NCBI GenBank assembly: GCA_035063885.1
Contig: JAPSFM010000060.1
Span: 1-29,410 of the forward strand
Source of the DNA: CAADGY01 sp900696665
GTDB taxonomy: Bacteria > Acidobacteriota > Terriglobia > Bryobacterales > Bryobacteraceae
Reading direction: 5' to 3'
Length of the DNA stretch: 29,410 bases
Under the pieces are notes generated by a model. That model made no database searches. It saw nothing but the letters and a program-made list of their open reading frames with translations, and was not told where the DNA came from. Below, piece by piece: positions 15,972 to 24,421 of the stretch; positions within the stretch are counted from its first letter, which is position 1, and each line of letters opens with the position of its first letter. Both the position numbers and the translations under genes were made by a program.

Positions 15972-16118
15972 ATGTCACGGTTTCACGCCGCGCTGGCAGC
16001 GTATCTCACTATCTTTCTACTCGCTTCCTTCACGCTGAAGGGGCCGTTCCGCATCGCGATCTGGATTTTTCTGGTTGGACTGGCGTTTAAGACATGGCTG
16101 GCTACGAAGCGCGATTGA
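15972..16118 (+). CDS. Small two-helix membrane protein, 48 residues
   Basis: An ATG 3 bp after the TonB-domain stop opens a 48-residue frame ending in TGA at 16116-16118. It begins MSRFHAALAAYL and contains two hydrophobic stretches (about residues 6-20 and 27-40) separated by a short TLKGPFR loop, ending in the basic tail KTWLATKRD. The close spacing, hydrophobic periodicity and positively charged ends argue for a real coding region co-expressed with the upstream gene. I do not recognise the family. The topology fits a helical hairpin. Confidence 0.6.
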   Translation: MSRFHAALAAYLTIFLLASFTLKGPFRIAIWIFLVGLAFKTWLATKRD

Positions 16119-16215
16119 GATACTAAGGCATTTTCCCATTCTCTTTCAGGTAATCCAGACCAAAATCTCTGTTTACGAATCACCGGACAAGCCGATAGCC
16201 TAGATGGAGGGGTCA

Positions 16216-16473
16216 CATTCTGTTTCAGATTGAAACGGAATGCTGGCCGGTGCGTCGCAGCCGGCGGGAACGTACCGGTTTGGTACAGCAGTCAGGACGG
16301 GATCATTGCCCCGGAACGACCGGTCCTAATCCGGCAGAGAACCTGTTTTCATAGACATGCGCTCTATTCAGGTCAATACCTTTACATCCATCAAGACTGG
16401 CAGACAGCTTGCTTTTTCTTCGGTGCCAGGCAAGAAAGCCTGGAGCAAAGAAGGCCTCCTGAAGGAGGCGGGT
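16216..16473 (+). other. Hairpin-rich leader upstream of the sigma factor gene
   Basis: The 376-bp gap 16119-16494 contains a series of potential stem-loops. They are: a 12-bp stem with triloop at 16216-16227/16231-16242 (one G-U pair); an 8-bp stem with one bulged G at 16246-16265; a 5-bp stem at 16272-16276/16282-16286; a stem at 16294-16327 also with a bulged G; CCAGGC/GCCTGG around 16427-16444; and GCCTCC/GGAGGC at about 16457-16472. The last stem would hide a GGAGG. No U-tract follows, so these are not simple terminators. The set suggests a structured 5' leader or small RNA controlling the sigma factor, but matches no riboswitch consensus I know. Confidence 0.35.
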
Positions 16474-16494
16474 CCCAGAAAGCGAGAAGAAAAC

Positions 16495-17250
16495 ATGGCT
16501 GCTACCGGTGTGTCTACAGTTGTCTCCAATTCGAACGATAAGCGGGATGAGATCATCCTCGAGCACCTGCCTCTGGTTAGAGCGATTGCGATCCGGGTGC
16601 ATGAGAATCTACCTGTACACGTGGATGTGGACGACCTGGTGCATGCAGGAATACTCGGTCTTTTCGATGCGGTGAACAAATACGATCCCGAAAAGAACGT
16701 GCAGTTTTCAAGCTACGCGAAGCACCGGATCAAGGGTGCGATCCTCGACAGCCTGCGGCAACTTGACTGGGCCTCCAGAGACCTACGAAAGCGGCACAGG
16801 CAGGTGGAAGCCGCTACGCGCGAACTGGCTGCCACGCTTCAGCGCAATCCGACGGAATCCGAGGTGGCCGAGCGCCTAGGTATCGAAACGGGCCGCTGGC
16901 GCCAGATGATGCTGGATCTCCGCAACGTCGGGCTTGTGTCCGCCTCTTCGCGCGGTACAGACCACGAAGATCTGCCAGCCCCGGAGTTTCCTGCCAAGCC
17001 GGACAGCCAACCCGACACCATTTGCGCTCGCGAGGAGTTGCGCGGGCTTCTGAACCTCGCCTTGCGCGAACTTCCGGAGCGTTATCAAAAAGTCGTGGTC
17101 CTCTATTATTCGAATGAGCTGACGATGAAAGAGATCGGCGGCATGCTGGGCATCAACGAAAGCCGTGTCTCGCAAATTCACAAATCTGCTTTGGAGCGAA
17201 TGGCGGCATCCCTCGAATCGGCCGGTATTCATTCCAGCCACGCCTTCTAA
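16495..17250 (+). CDS. fliA: FliA/WhiG-type alternative sigma factor
   Basis: The 251-residue product has sigma region 2 (DDLVHAGILGLFDAVNKYDP, FSSYAKHRIKGAILDSLRQLDW, then SRDLRKRHRQVE), region 3 (NPTESEVAERLGI) and region 4 (LRELPERYQKVVVLYY, MKEIGGMLGINESRVSQIHKSALERM). The RIKGAILDSLR and ESRVSQIHKSA wording is typical of sigma-28 proteins, which direct flagellar, chemotaxis or developmental genes. I choose the ATG at 16495 because it gives the normal family length; the frame stays open upstream to 16357 but that part looks non-conserved. No flagellar genes lie in the window, so the regulon is unknown. It converges with sppA, with 6 bp between the genes. Confidence 0.9.
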   Translation: MAATGVSTVVSNSNDKRDEIILEHLPLVRAIAIRVHENLPVHVDVDDLVHAGILGLFDAVNKYDPEKNVQFSSYAKHRIKGAILDSLRQLDWASRDLRKRHRQVEAATRELAATLQRNPTESEVAERLGIETGRWRQMMLDLRNVGLVSASSRGTDHEDLPAPEFPAKPDSQPDTICAREELRGLLNLALRELPERYQKVVVLYYSNELTMKEIGGMLGINESRVSQIHKSALERMAASLESAGIHSSHAF

Positions 17251-17256
17251 ACAGGC

Positions 17257-18954
17257 CTACCGGAGGGAAATCGTATAGGGGCTGATCATCCAGTAGCCCG
17301 CATCCAGCAGCAGACGCGGATGGAGTTTTTCGATCCAGTCCGGGATCGCATAGCGCGTCAACGCCGATTCGGGACTTGAAAGAAGTTTCTCGATAATCGT
17401 ACGCCGCTGAGGATAGCTGACCAGCCTGATGGTCTCGCCGCGGGGTATTCCGGCGCGCTTCTTGACAAGTTGAATAGCTTTATCCAACCCGCCCGTTTCG
17501 TCGATGAGTCCATTTTCGCGCGCCTGCGATCCCAACCAGACTCTTCCCTCCGCAAGGGGTTCGATCTCCTCGACGTTCCGGTGCCTCCCCTCTGCGACCC
17601 GCGCAAGGAAACTACGGTACATCGATTCCAGGCCCTCCCGCAGCTTGAGCCGGCCCTCGCTGGTAAGGGGCCGGTAATCTGAATCGATATCGGCAAACCG
17701 GCCGCGCTTCAGAATCTCCTTGTCCACGCCAAGCTTGCCGTAAAGGCCTTGCAGAACTGGTTTCCCAAAAATGACTCCGATAGAACCGGTCAGCGTGTTT
17801 GGATAGGCGACCACCGGATCGCCGGACATAGCGATGTAGTACCCACCGGAAGCCGCCACGTCGGACATGGACACGACGAGCGGTTTCTTTTTGCTGAGCA
17901 GTTTCACTTCGCGCAGGATCTCATCGGATGCGATTCCATCTCCACCGGGGGAGTCGACTCGCAGAATTACGGCACGAACGGATTCCTCAGCTCCGACCTT
18001 GCGCAGAAGCCGGATGAAGCTCTCCGAGCGAATCCCCTCGGACCCCTCGCCGCGCAGGATCATGCCGTCCGCTACCAGAAGCGCCACAACGCGCCCGCCG
18101 CCATTGGAGGAAGTGGCCTTGATGTAGTCGCGGTGAGAGATTCGCCGGATCTCGGATTCACCCAAGTGATTTTTCAACTCATCGAGAACCTCATCTTCAT
18201 AGGCCAGAGCATCCACCAAGCCCTTTGACAACGCCTGTCCGGCGAGAAACGGGCCTTCGTCGATGACGGTCCGGATCTCCTCGGGAGATTTACTCCTGCC
18301 TTCGGCAATGGTCTGAACAAGCCCTCCATACACGCCATCAAGCACGGAATTGAGCACCTCACGCGTTTCGGGTGTCATCGACGTGCGGGTGAAGGCGTCG
18401 CCCGCATCTTTGTATCGTCCGGCATGCTCCACCTCGAGCGTCACGCCGAGCTTATCGAGGGTGTTTTTGAAAAACGTCGCCTCCACGCGGATACCCTTCA
18501 GGTCGAGGATATCTTCGCGGGACAGGTAAATCCGCTTGGCGGCGGTCGCCAGGTAATACTCCTTCGCTCCGGGGAGTTGGAGGCATGCAATGACAGGCTT
18601 GCCGGTCTTGCCGAATTTCAGCAGCCCTTCGCGAATCTCCTGGAGCTTGCCCCAACCTGCCTGGAGATTTCGCGGCGCCAGAACGAGAGCCTTAATGCGT
18701 GAATCCGCTGCCGCCTTTTCGAACATTTGCCATAAGTCGGCCGTGGTGGCAGGCGTGTGCGACTCCAGGAACGGAACCGGGATTTCAAGTGGAGGCTTCT
18801 CAGGAACTTCACCGTCCAGCTTCAAAAACAGCGTGGATTGCGAAGCGACCGATGGGCGCCGCTCGCTGAATCGCAGCAAGGCAAAGAAACCGATCACCAC
18901 CACCAGGATGCACAGCAGGATACCGCTCAATAAACCGATCAGAAACTTTTTCAT
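17257..18954 (-). CDS. sppA: Signal peptide peptidase SppA, long (67K) form
   Basis: The 565-residue product has an N-terminal membrane helix (about residues 4-27) and two tandem S49 protease-like domains, as in E. coli protease IV. The catalytic Lys is in the N-terminal half (HAGRYKDAGDAF, Lys182) and the nucleophile Ser in the C-terminal half (SDVAASGGYYIAM, Ser369), with RVDSPGGDG before it. The periplasmic enzyme, active as a tetramer, degrades signal peptides left in the membrane. It is the last gene of a minus-strand run, 34 bp downstream of a TIM-barrel protein gene. Confidence 0.95.
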   Translation of the reverse strand: MKKFLIGLLSGILLCILVVVIGFFALLRFSERRPSVASQSTLFLKLDGEVPEKPPLEIPVPFLESHTPATTADLWQMFEKAAADSRIKALVLAPRNLQAGWGKLQEIREGLLKFGKTGKPVIACLQLPGAKEYYLATAAKRIYLSREDILDLKGIRVEATFFKNTLDKLGVTLEVEHAGRYKDAGDAFTRTSMTPETREVLNSVLDGVYGGLVQTIAEGRSKSPEEIRTVIDEGPFLAGQALSKGLVDALAYEDEVLDELKNHLGESEIRRISHRDYIKATSSNGGGRVVALLVADGMILRGEGSEGIRSESFIRLLRKVGAEESVRAVILRVDSPGGDGIASDEILREVKLLSKKKPLVVSMSDVAASGGYYIAMSGDPVVAYPNTLTGSIGVIFGKPVLQGLYGKLGVDKEILKRGRFADIDSDYRPLTSEGRLKLREGLESMYRSFLARVAEGRHRNVEEIEPLAEGRVWLGSQARENGLIDETGGLDKAIQLVKKRAGIPRGETIRLVSYPQRRTIIEKLLSSPESALTRYAIPDWIEKLHPRLLLDAGYWMISPYTISLR

Positions 18955-18988
18955 GCCATCACAGACGCCTTATAGAAGGACAAGCCTG

Positions 18989-19846
18989 TCAGACTCCGGA
19001 AAGGATGGAGTCGACCCGGCGGCTGACCTCGCGAAGGTAGGCCTCATCTCCGCCGTTTAGTTCCACGGTGGCCGGTCCGGAAAAATCGATCTCTGCGAAC
19101 GCCTTGTGAATCTCACCCCACTGAATCTCTCCCTCTTTCAAGGGAACGAATTCGGCAACCCGGTTAGTGAAGCGGAAATCCTTCAGGTGCACTTTCATGA
19201 TCCTCTTGCCGAGCGTACGGATCCAATCCTGCGGATAGCCGTACAATACAACGTTGCCGACATCGAAGTAGGCCCTCACCCACGGGCTGTTGAACTCGTC
19301 CACATATTTCGCGAATTCGAGCGGGCTGAGCAGGAATTTATTCCAGACTTCCTCCACCGCGATTACAACCTTCAAATCTTCCGCCATCGGGAGGAGTTGG
19401 CGGATCTGCCGCTGAGAGCGTGTCCAGGCCTCCTGATAGGATGTTTGCGGATTGACGACAGCAGGCACCAGCAGCACGGCGTCCGCTCCCCAGAAATGCG
19501 CATTCTTCAGGCTGGTCTCCATCCCTTCCATGCTGGTTTTCACGACCGCCGGGTCGGACGAAGACAGCGGAAATTTCCAATGCGCCATATTCATGACCGA
19601 GTGAATCCGCAAGCCCGCTTTTTCGGCGGCAGTTTTGATGTCGTCAGCTTGTTTCTGATCGGGCGTGGTGACGCATTCCAGAACGTCGAAGCCTACGTCT
19701 CTTGCGACCTTCATTCTGTCGGCGAGGCTCAGTTCTTTCGGGAGCATGCTGATGAGGACGCCCTTCTGAACAGGAAGCTTCGCGGGTCTGGCGGGGGCGG
19801 CGGCAAGTGCGGCGGCCGAGGCAGTCATGAATTCACGTCTGTTCAT
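18989..19846 (-). CDS. Xylose isomerase-like TIM-barrel protein with twin-arginine-like leader
   Basis: The 285-residue product starts MNRREFMTASAAALAAAPA, a Tat-like leader (RREF plus an Ala-rich stretch), implying export. The rest matches the sugar phosphate isomerase/epimerase (AP endonuclease 2) fold, with likely metal ligands Glu165 or Glu166 (AVEEVWN), Asp195 (YFDVGN), His220 (KVHLKDF) and Glu262 (VELNGGD). The substrate is probably a sugar or sugar acid; such proteins with Tat leaders are numerous in Acidobacteria and Planctomycetes. It follows a paralogous barrel gene with a 9-bp gap and is probably co-transcribed with it. Confidence 0.85.
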   Translation of the reverse strand: MNRREFMTASAAALAAAPARPAKLPVQKGVLISMLPKELSLADRMKVARDVGFDVLECVTTPDQKQADDIKTAAEKAGLRIHSVMNMAHWKFPLSSSDPAVVKTSMEGMETSLKNAHFWGADAVLLVPAVVNPQTSYQEAWTRSQRQIRQLLPMAEDLKVVIAVEEVWNKFLLSPLEFAKYVDEFNSPWVRAYFDVGNVVLYGYPQDWIRTLGKRIMKVHLKDFRFTNRVAEFVPLKEGEIQWGEIHKAFAEIDFSGPATVELNGGDEAYLREVSRRVDSILSGV

Positions 19847-19855
19847 TCGATTCCT

Positions 19856-20830
19856 TTATGCGAGCCGGAGTTGAAGTTCCTTTGCGACTTTCTGAATGTA
19901 CCTCTTCCCTTCATCATATTCCTCGGGCGTCTTCAGATGCTCCAGCATAAGCGGCGCGTCGATTTCGAGCCGGGACAATTCGGAGAGGTACGTCCGGTAG
20001 TCGATCTCACCCCGGCCGGGGATCACCTCAAGGAAGTGTATGTTCATTTCCGGAATCCATTGAAGGTCCTTGGCGTGGCAGGAGACGATCCAGGGGCCAA
20101 GTTTGCGGAAACATTCGGAAATGAAGCTGCTGTTGTTGTAGAACCGGGTTGGCGAGTTCACGCCGTTGCAAACGTCGATGTGAACGCCAAACGCGGTGCG
20201 GTCGACGGCTTTTACCAGCTTTACATAAGAATCCGCACCGTCCGGAAGGCACCACCCCATCATCTCGATGGCGAATTTCGTGCGTTTCGGGTTGATTTCA
20301 TCGAGAATCCGGCGGCAGTTTTCCACGGTCGCATCAAAAAACTCGGCGGAGAGATTCTTGGGATGGGGTCCGTACCACACCTTCGGGTTGTAGGAGCCGG
20401 CGATATCCACGCAACACCGCGCACCGACTGCTTCGGCAAGAGCGAGACGCTCGGCAACGAAGCGGAGATTTTCGCGCCGTTTGACAGGATCCGGATCGAG
20501 CATATTGACCCACGCGCCGACTTCCGCGATGACTACGTCCTCCGCCGCAAACGCCTTTTCGATTGCGCGCGTTCCCGCCGTATCTCCAGCCTTGGCATTT
20601 GGACAGTATGCGGCGCTGTAGCCGAGCTTTCGATGCTCGCGGGCCAACTCCACCGGATCATCGCTCTTAAGAAAAACGGGTCCGCCAAGCCGGATGGCTC
20701 GCCGTTGAGAAGATTGAGGAAGCAAGCAAGGGGTTAGCGCCGGCAGAGCCAGTATTGCACGCCGCGAAGTATGAGCAACCACGAGAAGATTGTACAGGGA
20801 TTGCCCGGCCACCGCTACGGGCACGGCCAT
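19856..20830 (-). CDS. Xylose isomerase-like TIM-barrel (sugar phosphate isomerase/epimerase) protein
   Basis: The product has up to 324 residues. The core (from about residue 50) is a TIM barrel with likely metal ligands Glu189 (AIEMMGW), Asp219 (HIDVCNG), His252 (SCHAKDL) and Glu297 (MLEHL). The start is unsure: the ATG at 20830 lies 24 bp after the response regulator stop but has no good ribosome binding site. An in-frame GTG at 20782 would place SRRAILALPAL near the N-terminus, as a Tat/Sec-type leader, which looks more natural. TACAAT just upstream of that GTG could be a -10 box. The function is probably sugar or polyol isomerisation/epimerisation; the substrate is unknown. Confidence 0.83.
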   Translation of the reverse strand: MAVPVAVAGQSLYNLLVVAHTSRRAILALPALTPCLLPQSSQRRAIRLGGPVFLKSDDPVELAREHRKLGYSAAYCPNAKAGDTAGTRAIEKAFAAEDVVIAEVGAWVNMLDPDPVKRRENLRFVAERLALAEAVGARCCVDIAGSYNPKVWYGPHPKNLSAEFFDATVENCRRILDEINPKRTKFAIEMMGWCLPDGADSYVKLVKAVDRTAFGVHIDVCNGVNSPTRFYNNSSFISECFRKLGPWIVSCHAKDLQWIPEMNIHFLEVIPGRGEIDYRTYLSELSRLEIDAPLMLEHLKTPEEYDEGKRYIQKVAKELQLRLA

Positions 20831-20854
20831 CCAACTGCACCGGGTTTCCGGCGG

Positions 20855-21520
20855 TTAGTTGAGGCTCGGAATTTTGATGATCTTCTTCTGAATAGCGTAC
20901 TGAACCAATTGCGCCTTGTTGTGAATGTCCAGTTTGCGCATCAGGTTGAACTTATGGGCTTCGACCGTCTTGACGCTCAGGTTCAGGTCACAGGCGATCT
21001 CCTTGACGGATTTGCCCTCGGCCAGTACCTTCAGCACTTCCCTCTCACGCGGGGTCAGCGTGGCGAATCGCGGAGTCCGGTTTGTGGACTTTATGCGTGT
21101 CCGGAAGTCGTCCACCAATTGCGCCAGCATGCGTGGGCTCAGATAACTGCCACCGCGGCAAACGTCCCGAACGGCGCCAATCAAGTGAGCCGAAGGGCTG
21201 TCCTTCAAGACATAGCCGCTGGCGCCAACTTCCATCCCTTCCACCAGATAATCCTCGTCATCGTACATCGTAAGGAAGACAATTTTGGTGTCCGGGCGAT
21301 TTTTTTTGATCTGACGCGTCGCTTCGAAGCTGCTCAGACCGGGCATCCCGATATCCATCAGAACGACGTCCGGCCGCGATTCAGAAGCTTTCGTCACCGC
21401 GTCGCCTCCATTGGCCACCTCGGCGACGACCTCCATGTCGGGCTCCGAGCCGACCAGCGTTCTGATTCCCTGGCGAAACAACGCATGGTCGTCCGCTAAC
21501 ATGATTCGTATTTTGGCCAT
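20855..21520 (-). CDS. NarL/FixJ-family response regulator
   Basis: The 221-residue product has a receiver domain (acidic pair Asp10/Asp11, phosphoacceptor Asp56 in VVLMDIGMP, Thr84, Lys106) and a C-terminal LuxR-type HTH (about 150-210: LTPREREVLKVLAEGKSVKEIA, LSVKTVEAHKFNLMRKL). All phosphorylation residues are present. It lies 21 bp downstream of its likely partner histidine kinase on the same strand and upstream of two TIM-barrel genes and sppA. Targets cannot be told from sequence. Confidence 0.95.
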   Translation of the reverse strand: MAKIRIMLADDHALFRQGIRTLVGSEPDMEVVAEVANGGDAVTKASESRPDVVLMDIGMPGLSSFEATRQIKKNRPDTKIVFLTMYDDEDYLVEGMEVGASGYVLKDSPSAHLIGAVRDVCRGGSYLSPRMLAQLVDDFRTRIKSTNRTPRFATLTPREREVLKVLAEGKSVKEIACDLNLSVKTVEAHKFNLMRKLDIHNKAQLVQYAIQKKIIKIPSLN

Positions 21521-21541
21521 AAGTATCGCCCTGCTCCTGTA

Positions 21542-23224
21542 TCAGTCCTTCATAATTCCCGATGTCCGGCATGCCGGCACCAGCCGTTCCGCGGTTACCA
21601 TCCTGCCCGCGAGATCTCCGGGCAACAGAATGTCGATGGTCGTTCCCTTTCGTCTGGAACGCCGGCCCTTGGAAGAACGGCTCTGAATTTCGAATGCACC
21701 CCCGAGTAGCGCGACCCGCTCACGCATTCCCGCTATGCCGAACGAATCGCCCGCGGTCGAGGCTGCTCCAGGATCGAAGCCGACTCCGTTGTCTTCGACT
21801 TTCAGTCCCAGCCTTCCATCGGCAAAGCAGACGAGAATGTTTACACTGGTTGCCCCCGAGTGCTTGAGGATGTTGTTACAACACTCCTGGAGAATCCTGT
21901 AGGCGATCAGTTGGACTTGCATCGGAAGGGCGGGCAGATCTCCTATTCGTAATCGCACCTGGATCGGCTTTACCCGCTCAAGGTAATGTCCGAGTTGCCG
22001 GATGGCAGCGGCCAATCCAAGTTGCTGGAGAACCGACGGACTCAGAGCTGCGATCAGCCTGCGCATTTCCACAATGGTCTTCTCCGTCAGTTTGCGGATT
22101 TCCGCGGCCTTTCGCTCGAGCACGGGGTCTCCGGGGCCAAGAAGCCGCTGCAGCATTTCGAGCTGAAGACGAATACAAAGCAACGATTGTCCGGTCTCGT
22201 CGTGGAGTTCGCGGCTGATCCGTTGCCGCTCCACCTCTTCCACATGAAGCATGTGTTCCGCCAGGCTGCGTATCTGTGCTTCACTCGCTGCCAACCCGTC
22301 CATCAACCGGGCTTTCTCGGCCGCCAGCATCGCCCGCTCGGCAGCCGCCCGCAGCATTTCCTGCTCGCGTGGGAGCCAATCGTACACGCGCCGGAAGCCG
22401 AACTGCATTACGCCGGCGATCTCCCCCGCCCGCAGAAGCGGAACAGACCAACACGTGGAAATGTCCTTTTTCCATGCGCTATTGAGCAAGAGGTGCGGCG
22501 CTTTCGCGCCGGCGAAGCAGCGCGGCTTTTGAAGACGGCGGAGCAATGCCGGGGAAAGGGGCACCCAGGGGGCTGGTTTGCCGCCGGTAGCCGCTCCGGG
22601 CACAAGCTGCGTGCGGTCCGGCGACAGCAGGTACAACACAGAGCGGTCGGCCCGCGCAAAGCCCGCCAGGATCTCCACGCACCGGTTCAGCAGTTCCTCG
22701 ACGGTATGCGATTCCAGCTCGGCGCGCGATAGGCGGTAAAACGACTGCGCCTCTTCCTCACGGACCTCGTAATACGCGGAGTTCAGTGTTAACAGGGTGC
22801 AAAACTGGAGTTGCTCACGAACCCACAGCAGGTTCGCATATTCCTTTTCGTGTCTGCGCCGCAACACGGGGCGAAGGAGGGCGTCGTAGATGGCGAGAGC
22901 CTTGGACACGGCGCTTGGCGGCAAGCCGAGCTTGGCCAGACGCCGGCCGTTATAGCTCACCACCTCAAAGAAAGCCGCCTGAGAGCGCCCGCGGGACAGG
23001 ACATTCGCCGCCGCGCCGGGAGTGATCGCCGCCAGCGCGCTACGCTGCTTTACGCTATATCCGCACACCCGCAGCCGGCTCATAAAGGCACGATTCAGAG
23101 CGGCCGAATGAGGCGAAACGACGGCCGCAAAACGAACCAGATGGCGCCTCAGTTGTCCGCCGAGGACGTCCGCCGCCGCTGCCAGTTGGCTTACTTGCCT
23201 CCCCATCTTCACCGATATCTTCAT
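21542..23224 (-). CDS. Soluble NarL-type sensor histidine kinase with GAF-like domain
   Basis: The 560-residue product has no membrane segment. Residues 1-160 are helical and unrecognised (includes LGLPPSAVSKALAIYDALL), residues about 165-300 look like a GAF sensor domain (VEELLNRCVEILAGFARADRSVLYLLS ... GVMQFGF in parts), and a HisKA_3 domain follows with the phosphoacceptor His341 in RQRISRELHDETGQS. The HATPase has an N-box (QECCNNILKHSGA), G1 DNGVGF and G2 FGIAGMRERV. This is the kinase partner for the response regulator next to it. A cytoplasmic cue such as redox state or a small ligand is plausible because it lacks membrane helices. Confidence 0.92.
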   Translation of the reverse strand: MKISVKMGRQVSQLAAAADVLGGQLRRHLVRFAAVVSPHSAALNRAFMSRLRVCGYSVKQRSALAAITPGAAANVLSRGRSQAAFFEVVSYNGRRLAKLGLPPSAVSKALAIYDALLRPVLRRRHEKEYANLLWVREQLQFCTLLTLNSAYYEVREEEAQSFYRLSRAELESHTVEELLNRCVEILAGFARADRSVLYLLSPDRTQLVPGAATGGKPAPWVPLSPALLRRLQKPRCFAGAKAPHLLLNSAWKKDISTCWSVPLLRAGEIAGVMQFGFRRVYDWLPREQEMLRAAAERAMLAAEKARLMDGLAASEAQIRSLAEHMLHVEEVERQRISRELHDETGQSLLCIRLQLEMLQRLLGPGDPVLERKAAEIRKLTEKTIVEMRRLIAALSPSVLQQLGLAAAIRQLGHYLERVKPIQVRLRIGDLPALPMQVQLIAYRILQECCNNILKHSGATSVNILVCFADGRLGLKVEDNGVGFDPGAASTAGDSFGIAGMRERVALLGGAFEIQSRSSKGRRSRRKGTTIDILLPGDLAGRMVTAERLVPACRTSGIMKD

Positions 23225-23301
23225 CGGCCAAATTAGGGGAACCCTTTAGAGAAAATCCGGTGCTCGCCGGGCCGGCAGCCTCGGGCATTCGCATTAGACC
23301 A

Positions 23302-23397
23302 GGGCCGGGGGCAATTCTGAATGCCGATACCAGCCTGAGCTCGACCTCGAATCCGGCGGTGCAGGGGGTGGTGATCGCGGTCTACCCGACTCACTGA
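23302..23397 (+). pseudogene. Remnant resembling the Solibacter TIGR03437 C-terminal domain
   Basis: In the frame ending at TGA 23395-23397 the stretch reads GAILNADTSLSSTSNPAVQG then VVIAVYPT. This closely follows the TIGR03437 pattern as I remember it (A-I-x-N-x-D-G-x-x-N-S-x-S-N-P-A-x-x-G-x-V-I-x-x-Y-x-T-G). That domain occurs at the C-termini of many large secreted proteins in Candidatus Solibacter and relatives. Only this block remains; the frame breaks where the domain should continue, and nothing upstream looks like the rest of such a protein. The rest of the 317-bp gap 23225-23541 holds nothing else I can support. Confidence 0.55.
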
Positions 23398-23541
23398 TGG
23401 AGCTGTAGCAATACCGGCGCTCCCGCGAACGCGCAGTACCGTTTGTGCGAAGAGCGGAACTGAAGCGGTGGAAGCGGAGAGCTCGCGGTCGCGTTGCGAT
23501 AGTCGGCAGCGGCGGTTAGAATTGCCTGAAAGGTGGGGGTA

Positions 23542-24421
23542 ATGAAGAAAGTCATGCTGGGCGGGGCTGACCTCCACTACGTCGAGGCGGGCGAGGGGCG
23601 TCCCGTCATATTTGTCCACGGCGGACTGGAAGATCTGCGCGCATGGGAGTCCCACGTTGAGCATTTCTCGCGATTCGGTCGAGCCATTGCATACAGTCGC
23701 CGCTACAACTGCCCGAACGCCGTGCCTCCCTTTCGACAGGATCATTTCGCGAAGAGTGAGGCGGATAATCTCGTCCAGTTGATTACGGCACTGGACCTTG
23801 GACCGATCAACGTTATCGGCTCATCATACGGCGCATACATTGCGCTGTTTCCAGTTCTTCGGCGCCCGGACCTGGTCCGCGGCAGTTCTCTGCGAGGCTC
23901 CGATTATTGGCTGGCTGCCATCCATCCAGGGAGGGCAGGCCCTCTTCGACGACTTCCACCGCAACTGGTGGACGGCTGCCGCGAAGGCTTTTGAGATCGG
24001 CGGCGAGGAACGAGCTCTCCAAATTACGATCGACTGGTGGGAAGCACAAGAAGCGGTATTCAATGGGGAACCCTTGAGTTGGAGCCGGTCGCCTGGCGAC
24101 TTCCGGCAGTTGCTGAAGGACAACGTCAATGATCTTCGAGCGATGGTCATGTCCAGCGATGCCTTTCCAGGTCCCTCCCGGGAGGAGGTGAACCGAACAG
24201 ACTGCCCGATTCTACTACTCAGCGGCGAGCGCACGATCCCAGTCCATCGCTTGATTGACGCTGAATTGGAGCGCACTTTCAAGCGATGTCATCGGATAAT
24301 GATCCAGGATGCGGGGCACGGGATGTGGGCCGAACAACCGGATGCGTGCCGCCGTCAGGCTATGGAGTTTTTCCGGGGCGTTTCAGAGGGCGGCCATGCG
24401 AGCGGGGCAATCGGCCGGTGA
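23542..24421 (+). pseudogene. Alpha/beta hydrolase, interrupted by a frameshift
   Basis: Two overlapping frames together make one alpha/beta hydrolase. The first, from ATG 23542 (preceded by GGTGGGGG), gives VIFVHGGLEDLRAWE (oxyanion-hole region) and the nucleophile elbow GSSYGAY. Alignment sense is lost after RRPDLVR at about 23880. The second frame (one base further on) then continues with AVLCEAPIIGWLPS and carries PILLLSGERT (acid region) and the catalytic His in DAGHGMWAEQP, ending at 24421. One extra G near 23880 explains the break. The gene may be a young pseudogene or the shift may be a sequencing/assembly error, since no other damage is seen. Combined length is about 290 residues, normal for the family. 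Confidence 0.8.

Noticed and set aside
16246..16327. Known riboswitch (cyclic di-GMP GEMM or cobalamin)
   Set aside because: Hairpins exist, but the conserved single-stranded motifs of these classes are not found.
16357..16494. 46-residue N-terminal extension of the sigma factor
   Set aside because: Family members start near 16495; the extension covers the hairpin region and looks non-coding.
19106..20737. 543-residue plus-strand frame opposite the two TIM-barrel genes
   Set aside because: It spans both minus-strand genes and their gap, has no recognisable domain, and arises from GC-rich codon structure on the other strand.
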